From: Deltaproteobacteria bacterium
GTDB lineage: Bacteria; Myxococcota_A; UBA796; CAJQPC01
Length of the DNA stretch: 64,000 nt
Assembly: GCA_016717595.1 (NCBI GenBank)
Contig: JADKFE010000027.1
Coordinates: 1-64,000 of the forward strand
Reading direction: 5' to 3'
Position 1 is the first letter of the stretch; each line of letters opens with the position of its first letter. Under the pieces are notes generated by a model that was not told the DNA's origin, did no database searches, and saw nothing but the letters and a program-made list of their open reading frames with translations. The position numbers and the translations under genes are program-made. Of this stretch, positions 25,361 through 32,644 are shown piece by piece.

Positions 25361-25398
25361 CAAAAAGAAAAACCCCTTCAAGGTGGACCTTGAAGGGG
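25361..25398 (-). terminator. Intrinsic terminator of the initiator tRNA gene
   Basis: On the minus strand an 11-base perfect stem (CCCCTTCAAGG / CCTTGAAGGGG, 25373-25398) with a 4-base loop is followed by a T-rich tract (TTTTTCTTTTT). It starts seven bases after the tRNA 3' end. This is the strongest terminator in the window. Confidence 0.88.
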
Positions 25399-25404
25399 CT
25401 GAAG

Positions 25405-25478
<74 letters not shown>

Positions 25479-25484
25479 CAACAT

Positions 25485-25514
25485 CACAAGCGCCTTGGAG
25501 CATGGCATCTTGTG
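25485..25514 (-). other. Inverted repeat between rluB and tRNA-fMet
   Basis: CACAAG (25485-25490) and CTTGTG (25509-25514) are complementary, with additional GCC/GGC pairing inside. The element lies downstream of the rluB stop and just upstream of the tRNA, so it may be a weak terminator for rluB or a processing hairpin. Confidence 0.35.
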
Positions 25515-25537
25515 GGCCCAGCGTCGCCGCCGGACCC

Positions 25538-26410
25538 TCACCTCTTAACCTTGCTCGGCTTCTTGTCAAGGGCGAGCTTGGTGCCGCGGCGGATCTTCGG
25601 CTTGGCCTTGGCGAAGCCCTTCTTCTCGCGGAAGCCGTGGCCCGCGCGGCTGGGCGCGCGACCGGCGGCGAGATCTTGAAGGCGGCTGACCTCCTCCGAG
25701 GTCAAGGGGCGCACCTGGCCACGCTCCATGCCGCGGATGCTGATCGTGCCGAAGCTCAGGCGGCGCAGCTTGGCGACGGGGTGGTTCACGGCCTGCATCA
25801 GCCGCCGCACGAGGCGGTTGCGGCCTTCAGTCACCGTCAGCTCCACCCAAGAGTTGCCCTCGTCCGTCGTCTTCATCACCCGCACCTTGCACGGGCCAGA
25901 GGGGCCGTCGTCGAGGCGAACGCCCTTGGCGATGCGCAGCAGCGTCTTCTCATCGGGCGTGCGCCACACCTTCGCCACGTAGTGCCGGGGCACCTGGGTG
26001 GAGGGGTGGGTGAGCTTGTGGGCCAGCTCGCCGTCGTTCGTGAGGATGAGCGCGCCTTCAGTGTCGAAGTCGAGGCGACCGACGGGCTCAACCCGCTGGG
26101 GCAGATCTTCGACCAGATCGAGCACCCCTTTGCGGCCGCTGGGGTCGCGGCGCCCGGTGATGAAGCCCCGGGGCTTGTACATCAGGTAGTAGACCTTGGG
26201 CGGCTCGGGGGGCAGGCGGCGCCCGTCGAGGCGAACGTGGTCACGCTCAGGGTCGACCACCGTGCCGGGCTCGGTGGTCGTCTCGCCGTTGACGCTGAGG
26301 CGACCCTCACGGATCCACTCTTCAGCTTCGCGGCGAGAGGCCAGCCCTCGCCCAGCGATGAGCTTCGCGAGGCGGATCTTGCGCGGGCTGTCTTGCTCTT
26401 CTTCACTCAT
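25538..26410 (-). CDS. rluB: RsuA/RluB-family pseudouridine synthase
   Basis: This rRNA pseudouridine synthase has 290 residues. An N-terminal S4 RNA-binding domain (residues 10-65, RLAKLIAGRGLASRREAEEW) is followed by the catalytic domain. The catalytic Asp is in VGRLDFDTEGALILTNDGE, and later conserved segments include EGRNRLVRRLMQAV and RLSFGTIS. RluB modifies U2605 of 23S rRNA, and the linked C-terminal basic extension (KKGFAKAKPKIRRGTK) probably binds rRNA. Order scpA-scpB-rluB is widely conserved in bacteria, which favours RluB over RsuA. It is 133 bases after scpB and upstream of tRNA-fMet. Confidence 0.88.
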   Translation of the reverse strand: MSEEEQDSPRKIRLAKLIAGRGLASRREAEEWIREGRLSVNGETTTEPGTVVDPERDHVRLDGRRLPPEPPKVYYLMYKPRGFITGRRDPSGRKGVLDLVEDLPQRVEPVGRLDFDTEGALILTNDGELAHKLTHPSTQVPRHYVAKVWRTPDEKTLLRIAKGVRLDDGPSGPCKVRVMKTTDEGNSWVELTVTEGRNRLVRRLMQAVNHPVAKLRRLSFGTISIRGMERGQVRPLTSEEVSRLQDLAAGRAPSRAGHGFREKKGFAKAKPKIRRGTKLALDKKPSKVKR

Positions 26411-26543
26411 CGGATCCTCTTCGCGGTCACCGGCCGGTGGGCGCGCGGGCGATCGTGCGGCGGGAACACCACACAGCCCTTGGCCTTAACCTGCCGCGCC
26501 GCGCTGACACCCCGCCGCGGACGATCGACCGGAAAAGTCGGGC

Positions 26544-27278
26544 CTAAAAGTCGGGGAAGTCGAGCTGAACCGGGCCCTCGCGGGGGTCGTCGGATTGTAG
26601 CTCGCGCAGATCCCGCAGCGTGGGCAGATCGCTGAGATCCTTGAGGCCGAACAGCTCCAAGAACAGCGGCGTGGTGCCGTACAAAAGCGGGCGGCCCGGC
26701 TCTTCGCGGCGGCCCATCACGGCGAGGAGCTGCTTCTCCAACAACGTGCGCATGATGCCGCCGCTGTCTACCCCGCGGATGTCCTCGACCTCGGTGCGGG
26801 TGACGGGCTGGCGGTACGCGACGATGGCGAGGGTCTCTACCGCGGCTTTGGAGAGCCGAAACGGCCTCGCCCCACGGGCGGCGGCGACGTACGGCGCGGC
26901 CTGGGCCACGGTGCGGAGCTGGTAACCATCGGCCACCTCGTGAAGCCGTAGCCCAGCGCCCCGGCGCAGGTAAGACTCCCGAAGCGTCGAGATCGCGCCG
27001 CGCAGGGCCTCTGGAGGTGGCTCCCCCAGGGCCTTGGCCAAGCTCTCGAAGCTCACCGGGGCGTCTGAGGCGAAGAGCACGGCCTCCACGGCGGCCTGCA
27101 GAAACTCGGGGCGCGGCGCGGCGAGGGTCTCGCCCAACAAGGGCTCGACGGTGGCGTCGGCGGCGTCTACGGGGGGCTCATGCAGCTCGACCGGATCCCC
27201 GTCAGGGACCACGGGCTCGTTGTCATCCCGCTTGAGCCCCGGGAACACGATGAGGTTGTGCGTGCGCTCGTCGGACAT
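26544..27278 (-). CDS. scpB: Chromosome segregation and condensation protein ScpB
   Basis: ScpB is a winged-helix kleisin-associated subunit of the SMC-ScpAB complex that compacts and segregates the chromosome. The 244-residue protein has an N-terminal acidic extension (residues 1-55) not present in short ScpBs. The two winged-helix domains contain AAVEAVLFASDAPVSFESLA, GYQLRTV, KAAVETLAIVAYRQPVTRTEVE and RGVDSGGIMRTLLEKQLL. The latter two are signature segments. The C-terminal part (LYGTTPLFLELFGLKDLSDL) is also typical. It follows scpA by 47 bases on the same strand. Confidence 0.93.
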   Translation of the reverse strand: MSDERTHNLIVFPGLKRDDNEPVVPDGDPVELHEPPVDAADATVEPLLGETLAAPRPEFLQAAVEAVLFASDAPVSFESLAKALGEPPPEALRGAISTLRESYLRRGAGLRLHEVADGYQLRTVAQAAPYVAAARGARPFRLSKAAVETLAIVAYRQPVTRTEVEDIRGVDSGGIMRTLLEKQLLAVMGRREEPGRPLLYGTTPLFLELFGLKDLSDLPTLRDLRELQSDDPREGPVQLDFPDF

Positions 27279-27325
27279 CGGCGTGGCTCACGTCGTGCGA
27301 AGGTGGACCGGACCGAGCGTAGGGC

Positions 27326-28135
27326 TCAGGCGAGGCGGCGGCCCGCCTCGGAGGAGGGGCGGTCGTAGCCGTCGGGCAAGCGGGAGAGGTCGGCATCCGC
27401 CAGGCGCACCCGGGCGCGCAGCTCGATGTCGAGGAGGTGGCCGTCTTGACACAGCTCGACCATCTGGAAACGCGCCATCTCCAAGAGCGCCAAGAAGGTG
27501 AGGATGCGCTGGGAGCGGCTGGAGATCTCCAAGAACAGGCTCTTGAGCTGAATGCCCGGCTGATCTTCCAAGCGGCCCAACACCCAGCGCACACGCTCGG
27601 CCATGGAGTACTCCTCCATCTGGACCTCGTGCACCGGCGGCGCCTCGCTCAGGCGGTCGAGGACGGCGTAGAACGCCTCCAAGAGCCCGAAGGCGTCTAC
27701 GGTAGGATCCAGGGGGCGCTCATCGGCGGCGGCGGTCTGGGGCGGGCGCGTGAACTGGTCACGACCCAAGATGGGCCGGGCCATGAGCTTCTCGCTCGCC
27801 TCTTTGAACCGCTCGTACTCCAGCAGGCGCCGGGCGAGGGTCTCCTTGGGATCCTCCTCGTCCTCATCGTCCACCTCAAGGGTGGGCACCCTGGGCACGA
27901 GCTCGCGGCTCTTGAGCTGGCACAACGTGGAGGCCATCACCAGGAAGTCCCCGGCGATATCCAGGTCAAGTTGGGTCATCATGTCCAGATAGTCCAGGTA
28001 CTCAGCGGTGATGTGGGAGATGTTGATGTCCCGGATGTCGAGCCCGTCGCGTCGAATGATGTAGAGGAGCAGCTCGAGCGGACCGTCGTAGACCTCGGTG
28101 TGGACGGCGAAGAGCTCGGGCTGAAACGCGAACAA
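27326..28135 (-). CDS. scpA: Chromosome segregation and condensation protein ScpA (kleisin)
   Basis: ScpA is the kleisin that bridges SMC heads in the bacterial condensin. Its 269 residues are usual. The N-terminal SMC-neck-binding segment VYDGPLELLLYIIRRDGLDI near residue 15 and HITAEYLDYLDMM are conserved, as is FLVMASTLCQLKSRELVP. An acidic central linker (VDDEDEEDPKE) is followed by the ScpB-binding region and a C-terminal winged helix (SRSQRILTFLALLEMARF). The start must be TTG at 28135, because no ATG or GTG lies in frame close by; the leader has no clear ribosome binding site. It begins the scpA-scpB-rluB set. Confidence 0.92.
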   Translation of the reverse strand: MFAFQPELFAVHTEVYDGPLELLLYIIRRDGLDIRDINISHITAEYLDYLDMMTQLDLDIAGDFLVMASTLCQLKSRELVPRVPTLEVDDEDEEDPKETLARRLLEYERFKEASEKLMARPILGRDQFTRPPQTAAADERPLDPTVDAFGLLEAFYAVLDRLSEAPPVHEVQMEEYSMAERVRWVLGRLEDQPGIQLKSLFLEISSRSQRILTFLALLEMARFQMVELCQDGHLLDIELRARVRLADADLSRLPDGYDRPSSEAGRRLA

Positions 28136-28188
28136 GGGGATTGGCTCGTTTGGGACGGAGGAGGGAGGAGCAGCAGAGGAGAGCGGGA

Positions 28189-28209
28189 GGTTCCCCCCGG
28201 CGGGGAGCC
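28189..28209 (-). other. Hairpin between uspA-like gene and scpA
   Basis: GGTTCCCC (28189-28196) pairs with GGGGAGCC (28202-28209) with one mismatch and a 5-base loop. It lies in the 231-base gap between the upstream stress gene and scpA. There is no T tract, so it would be at most a weak terminator. The rest of the gap shows nothing recognisable beyond a purine-rich plus strand. Confidence 0.3.
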
Positions 28210-28366
28210 GGAGGAGAGGAGCGATCGAAGGATGATCACGCTGGGGATTGGGCGCCCCAGAGGAGATTGAGAATAGCCGAGGCGATCGGGGTGGACAACA
28301 GAGAAGAGAGGATGAGCCGCCTACGACAGAAATTCGTCGATTTCAAGGATCCTTGGGGGGCGATGC

Positions 28367-29209
28367 TCAGCGCGCGATGAGCAAAGGCATGTCTACCTCG
28401 GCGAGCACACGCTCGGTCACCCGGCCAAGAAGCAGCTCTTTGAGCAGGCCACGGCCTCGGTAGCCCAGGGCCAACACATCAGCGCCGATCTCAAGGGCCA
28501 CCGCCGGCAGGGCCTCGGCGGGCTCCCCCTCAACCACCAGCGCCTCGGCCTCAAGGCCCTCCTCACGCAGGGCGGCGACCCCTTCAGCGCTGGGGTCGTG
28601 GCCGACCTCACGCCGGGCGTCCACGACGTAGATCACCGTCACCGGGCACTTGAGCTGGGCCGCGAGGGGGCGCACCGCCCGCAGGGCCGCCCGCGCGCCG
28701 TCGGTGCCGTCAAAGCCCAAGGCGATGCGGCTCAAGGGCGAGGGGCTGGAGCCGGTGAGCAAGACCGAGCACGAGGCCCGGCGCACGAGGCGCTCCACCG
28801 TGGCGCCGCCTTGGCCCGGCGCGCTCTCTTCAGTGTCGCCCCGAAGGCCCATGATGAGCAGGTCGGCCTCAGCGCCTAAGCTCACGAGGCGCTCGGCGAC
28901 GGCCCCGTGCTCAATCCGGGCCTTGACCTCGACGCCCAGCTCGGCGGCCTCGGCGGCGAAGCCCGAGAGCAGGCGCTCTCCGCGGTGCTGCACCTGCTCG
29001 GCGACCCGCTGGGGCACGATGACCGGCTCCCAGCCCAACATCCCGGCGATGTCTTGCAGGACATGACCGCTGAACGGCGCCACGTTCACGACGTGGGTGG
29101 CGGTCACATGAACCTGATCCGGCGCACAAGAGGCCACACGCAGGCAGGCGCGGGCGGCGGCGGCGGACCAGACGGAGTGGTCAAGGGCGAGCAGCAGGCG
29201 GTAGCGCAT
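28367..29209 (-). CDS. Tandem universal stress protein (two UspA domains)
   Basis: This 280-residue protein has two fused Usp domains. Domain 1 (residues 1-155) starts RYRLLLALDHSVWS and ends in a modified nucleotide loop with an inserted acidic segment (GLRGDTEESAPGQGG). Domain 2 (156-280) starts SRIALGFDGTDGA and ends with GYRGRGLLKELLLGRVTERV. In the classical ATP-binding motif the last element is G-S/T; domain 2 has GRV, so nucleotide binding is uncertain. Tandem Usps often act as stress sensors. This one is not closely similar to the single-domain Usp at 6570-7067, and no sigma-54 site with correct spacing is visible upstream. ATG at 29209 follows GGAGG. Confidence 0.88.
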   Translation of the reverse strand: MRYRLLLALDHSVWSAAAARACLRVASCAPDQVHVTATHVVNVAPFSGHVLQDIAGMLGWEPVIVPQRVAEQVQHRGERLLSGFAAEAAELGVEVKARIEHGAVAERLVSLGAEADLLIMGLRGDTEESAPGQGGATVERLVRRASCSVLLTGSSPSPLSRIALGFDGTDGARAALRAVRPLAAQLKCPVTVIYVVDARREVGHDPSAEGVAALREEGLEAEALVVEGEPAEALPAVALEIGADVLALGYRGRGLLKELLLGRVTERVLAEVDMPLLIAR

Positions 29210-29281
29210 CCTCCAACACTACCGCACCTTGCGCCAAGTCGGGGAGGAGGGACGACGAGCGCCCCTTCCCCGACGAAATCT

Positions 29282-30346
29282 TCACAGGTGGAAGGCCCGC
29301 AGCCCGCCGATGCTGGCGATGCGCGCCTCCGCGAGCGCGTTCGACGCCGCCACGGGGGTGACGCCTTGGGCCTTCGCGTGGTTGATGATGCGTTTCACCG
29401 TCGAGAAGATGTTCGCGGCGTCGCTCATCGCCTTCTCGCGGGGCAGGTGCTTGAGCTCGGAGTAGACGTTGATCAAGCCACCGGCGTTGATGACGTAGTC
29501 CGGCGCGTAGGTGATGTTCTTGACCGCCAGGGCCTCACCATCGGCCTGCTCGTCGAGCAGGATGTTGTTCGCGCCGCCGGCGATGATCGGGGCGCGCAGG
29601 AGCGGGATGGTGTGTTTGTTGATGATGCCGCCCACAGCGCAGGGGGCGAGCACGTCCACGTCGAGGCCGTAGAAGTCTTCGCCCTCGACCACGGTGCCGC
29701 CGAACTCACGCGTGCAGCGCTCGACCCGGGCGGCGTTGATGTCGGTGTAGACGAGCTGCGCGCCGCCCTCGTGGAGGTAGCTGGCGAGGTAGTAGCCGAC
29801 GTTTCCGCAGCCCTGAATGGCGATCTTGCGGCCGCGCACATCCGGCGAGCCGTAGACGACCTCCAAGGTGGCGCGAATGCCGTGGAACACGCCCCACGCC
29901 GTGACCGGCGAAGGATCACCCGAGCCGCCCGCCGCGGGGTCGAAGCCGGTGACGTGTTTGGTCTCGCGGCCGATGAACGACATGTCGGCGACGTTGGTGT
30001 TCATGTCTTCAGCGGTGATGTAGCGGCCGCCGAGGCTCTCGACGGCGCGACCGAAGGCCCGGAAGAGCGCCTCGGACTTGATGCCGGGATCGCCGATGAT
30101 GACCGCCTTGCCGCCGCCGAGATCGAGGCCCGCCATGGCGGCCTTGTACGTCATGCCGCGAGAGAGGCGGAGCACGTCGCGGAGCGCGTCTTGCTCGGTG
30201 GCGTAGGGGAACAGGCGACAGCCGCCGAGCGCGGGGCCCAGGGCCGTGTTGTGAACCGCGATGATGGCCCGAAGACCGACCTCATCATTGCGAAAGAAGC
30301 ATACCTGCTCGTGGCCCATCTCTGCCATTTGATCGAAGGCGCTCAT
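29282..30346 (-). CDS. Glu/Leu/Phe/Val dehydrogenase, leucine dehydrogenase type
   Basis: This NAD-dependent amino acid dehydrogenase has 354 residues, the length of leucine and phenylalanine dehydrogenases. The catalytic lysines are in GGCRLFPY-following GMTYKAAMAGLDLGGGKAV. A catalytic Asp is in ITAEDMNTNVADM, and the Rossmann motif is GCGNVG near residue 181. CAVGGIIN and AGGANN are typical of the leucine dehydrogenase subgroup. It oxidatively deaminates branched-chain amino acids to 2-oxo acids, feeding iso-branched fatty acid synthesis; iso-branched lipids are prominent in myxobacteria. The exact amino acid cannot be fixed by eye. It stands alone on the minus strand. Confidence 0.9.
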   Translation of the reverse strand: MSAFDQMAEMGHEQVCFFRNDEVGLRAIIAVHNTALGPALGGCRLFPYATEQDALRDVLRLSRGMTYKAAMAGLDLGGGKAVIIGDPGIKSEALFRAFGRAVESLGGRYITAEDMNTNVADMSFIGRETKHVTGFDPAAGGSGDPSPVTAWGVFHGIRATLEVVYGSPDVRGRKIAIQGCGNVGYYLASYLHEGGAQLVYTDINAARVERCTREFGGTVVEGEDFYGLDVDVLAPCAVGGIINKHTIPLLRAPIIAGGANNILLDEQADGEALAVKNITYAPDYVINAGGLINVYSELKHLPREKAMSDAANIFSTVKRIINHAKAQGVTPVAASNALAEARIASIGGLRAFHL

Positions 30347-30503
30347 GCTCCAGACTCCCTGGGTTCACGTTCGGCTCCCCCGTAACCAGCCCTCTGCCCT
30401 CGCGGCATCCACCCATTGACCGCCCCAGGTCATATCGGCGTCAACAACACGTGCGGTGTGTGTGCGATAAGCTTGGTCTCGGTCGCAGGAGGCTTGACCC
30501 CGG

Positions 30504-31688
30504 ATGGATGAGTCCCTGGTGCGTCGTTTTCAGGAGGGTGACCTCACGGCGGTGATGGCCGTGCGGAATCACCTCCGAGATCTCGCAGGGCGCGCGCTCG
30601 GCGCCGGAGAGCTTCGTGTTGACGACGAAGACGAGCGCTCGAAGATGGAGCAGCAGGCCGCCGCGATGGCCATCGCCGCGCGTCCTGACAGCGCCGTGGC
30701 GTTTGCCCGAGAGGCCCTTCGCGCCGCGCTCACCTTGGGGATCGAGCGCTGGCGAAGAGAGATCCCGCCGCCGCCCGGCGATCACCCCGCCGCGGCGCTG
30801 ATCGCCGCGATCGCGCTGGAGACCGCGTCTTTGGCCCAGGCGCGGCTGTTTAAGCAGCACGCCGACGCCTGCCCGGCCTGCGCGCACATCCTGACCGCCT
30901 CCCAGCACACCCTACGCGCCGCGATTCAGGCCGAGGCGCCAGCGGCCGCCGCGCCGCCGCCGCCCGCCCCCGGCCGCTCTCGGAACCTCGCCCAGCGCCA
31001 GGCCGACGCCTTGCCCCCCAGCGTCGACACGCTGAGCCGGGTCATGGCCGAGGCCGCCGCCGAGGCCGATGAGCCCAACGCCAAGACGAACACCAAACCC
31101 AACGCCAAGACCAACACCAAGCCCAGCCCCGCCCGACCCGCCGCCGCGTCCCCTCCCCGCCGCGCCGCAGCCCAGACCAAGTCCGGCCTGCCGTGGATCC
31201 CGATCGTGCTGGTGACCCTCGGCGTGGGCTTCTTCGCGTGGCGCGACGCCCAGCCCTCCGATGAGCAGCGCGCCTGGGCGACGGCGGCGCTTCTGCCGCC
31301 AGAGCTGCCCCCCACCGACCTCGGCGCGCGCTACGAAGGCACGACCAAAGCCGCGTTTGACGACATGGGCCGAGGCGGCTGCCGCAGCGCCGCCGGGCGG
31401 TTTCGCTCCGCGGCGCGCTCCTCCCCTCAAGATCCCATGCTGCCCTGGGCCGAGGGGATGGCCTTGGTCTGCGCCCGGGACGGCAAAGGCGCGCTCCTCG
31501 CGTTTAAGCAGGTGGAGGCCTTGGGCGGCAAACCCTTCGGCTGGGACTGGTGGACGGCCCAGGCGCTCTTGCTCGACGGCCAGCTTGAGCTGGGCTTGGG
31601 CCGCCTCGACGGCCTCGGAAGCACGAGCCACCCCCGCGCCGCCCAGGCCCGGGCCCTCGCCGCCCGGGTGCGGGACACGCTCTATTGA
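30504..31688 (+). CDS. Predicted anti-sigma-like membrane protein with HxxxCxxC and C-terminal repeat region
   Basis: The 394-residue protein opens with DESLVRRFQEGDLTAVMAV, which resembles the first helix of ECF sigma factor region 2, but no full sigma domain follows. A zinc-finger-like HADACPAC occurs near residue 118, as in ZAS anti-sigma factors. After a Pro/Ala region and a tandem PNAKTNTK repeat, a transmembrane helix (about 229-247, WIPIVLVTLGVGFFAW) separates a periplasmic part of about 140 residues. That part has a TPR-like pattern (CRSAAGRFRSAARSSPQDPM, then GKGALLAFKQVEALGG). No family match is certain. The arrangement suggests a cytoplasmic sensor or sigma-binding part tethered to a periplasmic interaction part. 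ATG at 30504 follows AGGAGG at long spacing. Confidence 0.72.
   Translation: MDESLVRRFQEGDLTAVMAVRNHLRDLAGRALGAGELRVDDEDERSKMEQQAAAMAIAARPDSAVAFAREALRAALTLGIERWRREIPPPPGDHPAAALIAAIALETASLAQARLFKQHADACPACAHILTASQHTLRAAIQAEAPAAAAPPPPAPGRSRNLAQRQADALPPSVDTLSRVMAEAAAEADEPNAKTNTKPNAKTNTKPSPARPAAASPPRRAAAQTKSGLPWIPIVLVTLGVGFFAWRDAQPSDEQRAWATAALLPPELPPTDLGARYEGTTKAAFDDMGRGGCRSAAGRFRSAARSSPQDPMLPWAEGMALVCARDGKGALLAFKQVEALGGKPFGWDWWTAQALLLDGQLELGLGRLDGLGSTSHPRAAQARALAARVRDTLY
31077..31124 (+). repeat. Tandem 24-base repeat coding PNAKTNTK
   Basis: Two adjacent near-identical 24-base units inside the preceding gene encode PNAKTNTK twice. They form a lysine/asparagine-rich linker just before the transmembrane helix. 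Confidence 0.75.
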
Positions 31689-32584
31689 GCGGGCTGAACC
31701 GGGCTCAGCGGCGGGAAGCCCGGGCGGCGTAGATACGTCGAGAAGAAGCCATCGCAGGCGCCGTCGAGCCTACAGAAGCGGCAGCTCTCGGACTTGGTGA
31801 ACCGCACGACGTCGGGGAAAAAGAGCACGGCGTCGCCGCGCTGGTGGTCGGCGTCGACATACCAGCGGTTCGCGCTGCGGCGGTTCAGCGCGGCGAGCTC
31901 GCCGAGGTAACAAGAGGGCAGGCCCTTGAGATCGACCTGAACGCCGGCCTGGGTGAGCAGCGGCACCACCCGGCCCAGCGCGGCGACGACGGCGCCGACG
32001 TGGGGGACGTGGGTGGACGTGTTGCCGGTGATCGGGAAGGGGTAGCTGAACGTGGCGGCCTGGGGCCCGGCGCTGGCGATGGCCCGGGCGGTGGGCTCAA
32101 GCGCAGAGACGGCCTCGACGGTCAACGACGTGGTGGCCACCACCCGCACCCCCAACGACTTACACACCCGCACCGCCGCCGCGCCTTCAGTGAGCCCGCC
32201 GCCGCCCGCCCCGGGCTGAACGGGCACGACCAGCGCGTCGACGAGGCCGACAAAACGGGGGGCGTCGAAGGTCTCCAGATCCTCTGGGCCGACGTGCAGC
32301 ACGGTGTGGTGAACGCCCCAGGCCCGCGCTTGGCGCAGCACTTCAGGGCTGTCCTCCCGAGACGCCACACCGACGCCAGAGAGCACAAGCCGCGTGCAGG
32401 GCTGAGACCGGGGCGTGTCCAGGCCGCGGGTGAAGAAGCGCAGGTTGTCCAGCACCTCCGCTGGGGTCATCGAGCGTGTCGGCACCGGCGCGCCAGCGCG
32501 TACACGGCCGGGGTACGCGCGCTGAACACGAATTTGCACCATCGTCGGCCGCTCGACGGCTCCCGCCGAGGTCCAGGTGATCAT
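31682..32584 (-). CDS. Radical-SAM-like protein lacking the canonical cysteine motif
   Basis: This 300-residue protein has the strand order of a radical SAM barrel: VQIRVQRAY at the first strand, LVLSGVGVASRED where GGE-type motifs lie, then HHTVLHVGPEDL, DALVVPVQPGAGGGG, VRVVATTSLT and QAATFSYPFPITG. The CxxxCxxC loop expected after the first strand reads AYPGRVRAGAP, with no cysteine. A C-terminal CRFCRLDGACDGFF motif, like the accessory cluster motif of many radical SAM/SPASM proteins, is retained. It may be a pseudo-enzyme or may bind only the auxiliary cluster. I chose ATG at 32584, with CGGAG upstream. Its end overlaps the tail of the convergent plus-strand gene by seven bases. The substrate is unknown. 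Confidence 0.7.
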   Translation of the reverse strand: MITWTSAGAVERPTMVQIRVQRAYPGRVRAGAPVPTRSMTPAEVLDNLRFFTRGLDTPRSQPCTRLVLSGVGVASREDSPEVLRQARAWGVHHTVLHVGPEDLETFDAPRFVGLVDALVVPVQPGAGGGGLTEGAAAVRVCKSLGVRVVATTSLTVEAVSALEPTARAIASAGPQAATFSYPFPITGNTSTHVPHVGAVVAALGRVVPLLTQAGVQVDLKGLPSCYLGELAALNRRSANRWYVDADHQRGDAVLFFPDVVRFTKSESCRFCRLDGACDGFFSTYLRRPGFPPLSPVQPAQ

Positions 32585-32615
32585 GGTCGCTCCGAGGAGA
32601 TCTGCCCTCCCCTGG

Positions 32616-32621
32616 TATGAT
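32616..32621 (+). promoter_or_regulatory. Candidate -10 element for the FG-GAP lipoprotein gene
   Basis: TATGAT lies 24 bases before the ATG at 32645, with a GGAGG ribosome binding site between. The -35 region is not recognisable. The 60-base gap is shared with the divergent radical-SAM-like gene. Confidence 0.4.
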
Positions 32622-32644
32622 GATCTCAACCTTGGAGGCAACGA

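Noticed and set aside
29210..29281. TGGCGC-like element upstream of the tandem Usp gene
   Set aside because: The GG-to-GC spacing is eight bases rather than ten, so it does not fit a sigma-54 promoter.
28907..30385. 492-codon open frame on the plus strand opposite the Usp and leucine dehydrogenase genes
   Set aside because: Antisense frame with no family motifs; spans two well-supported minus-strand genes and their intergenic gap.
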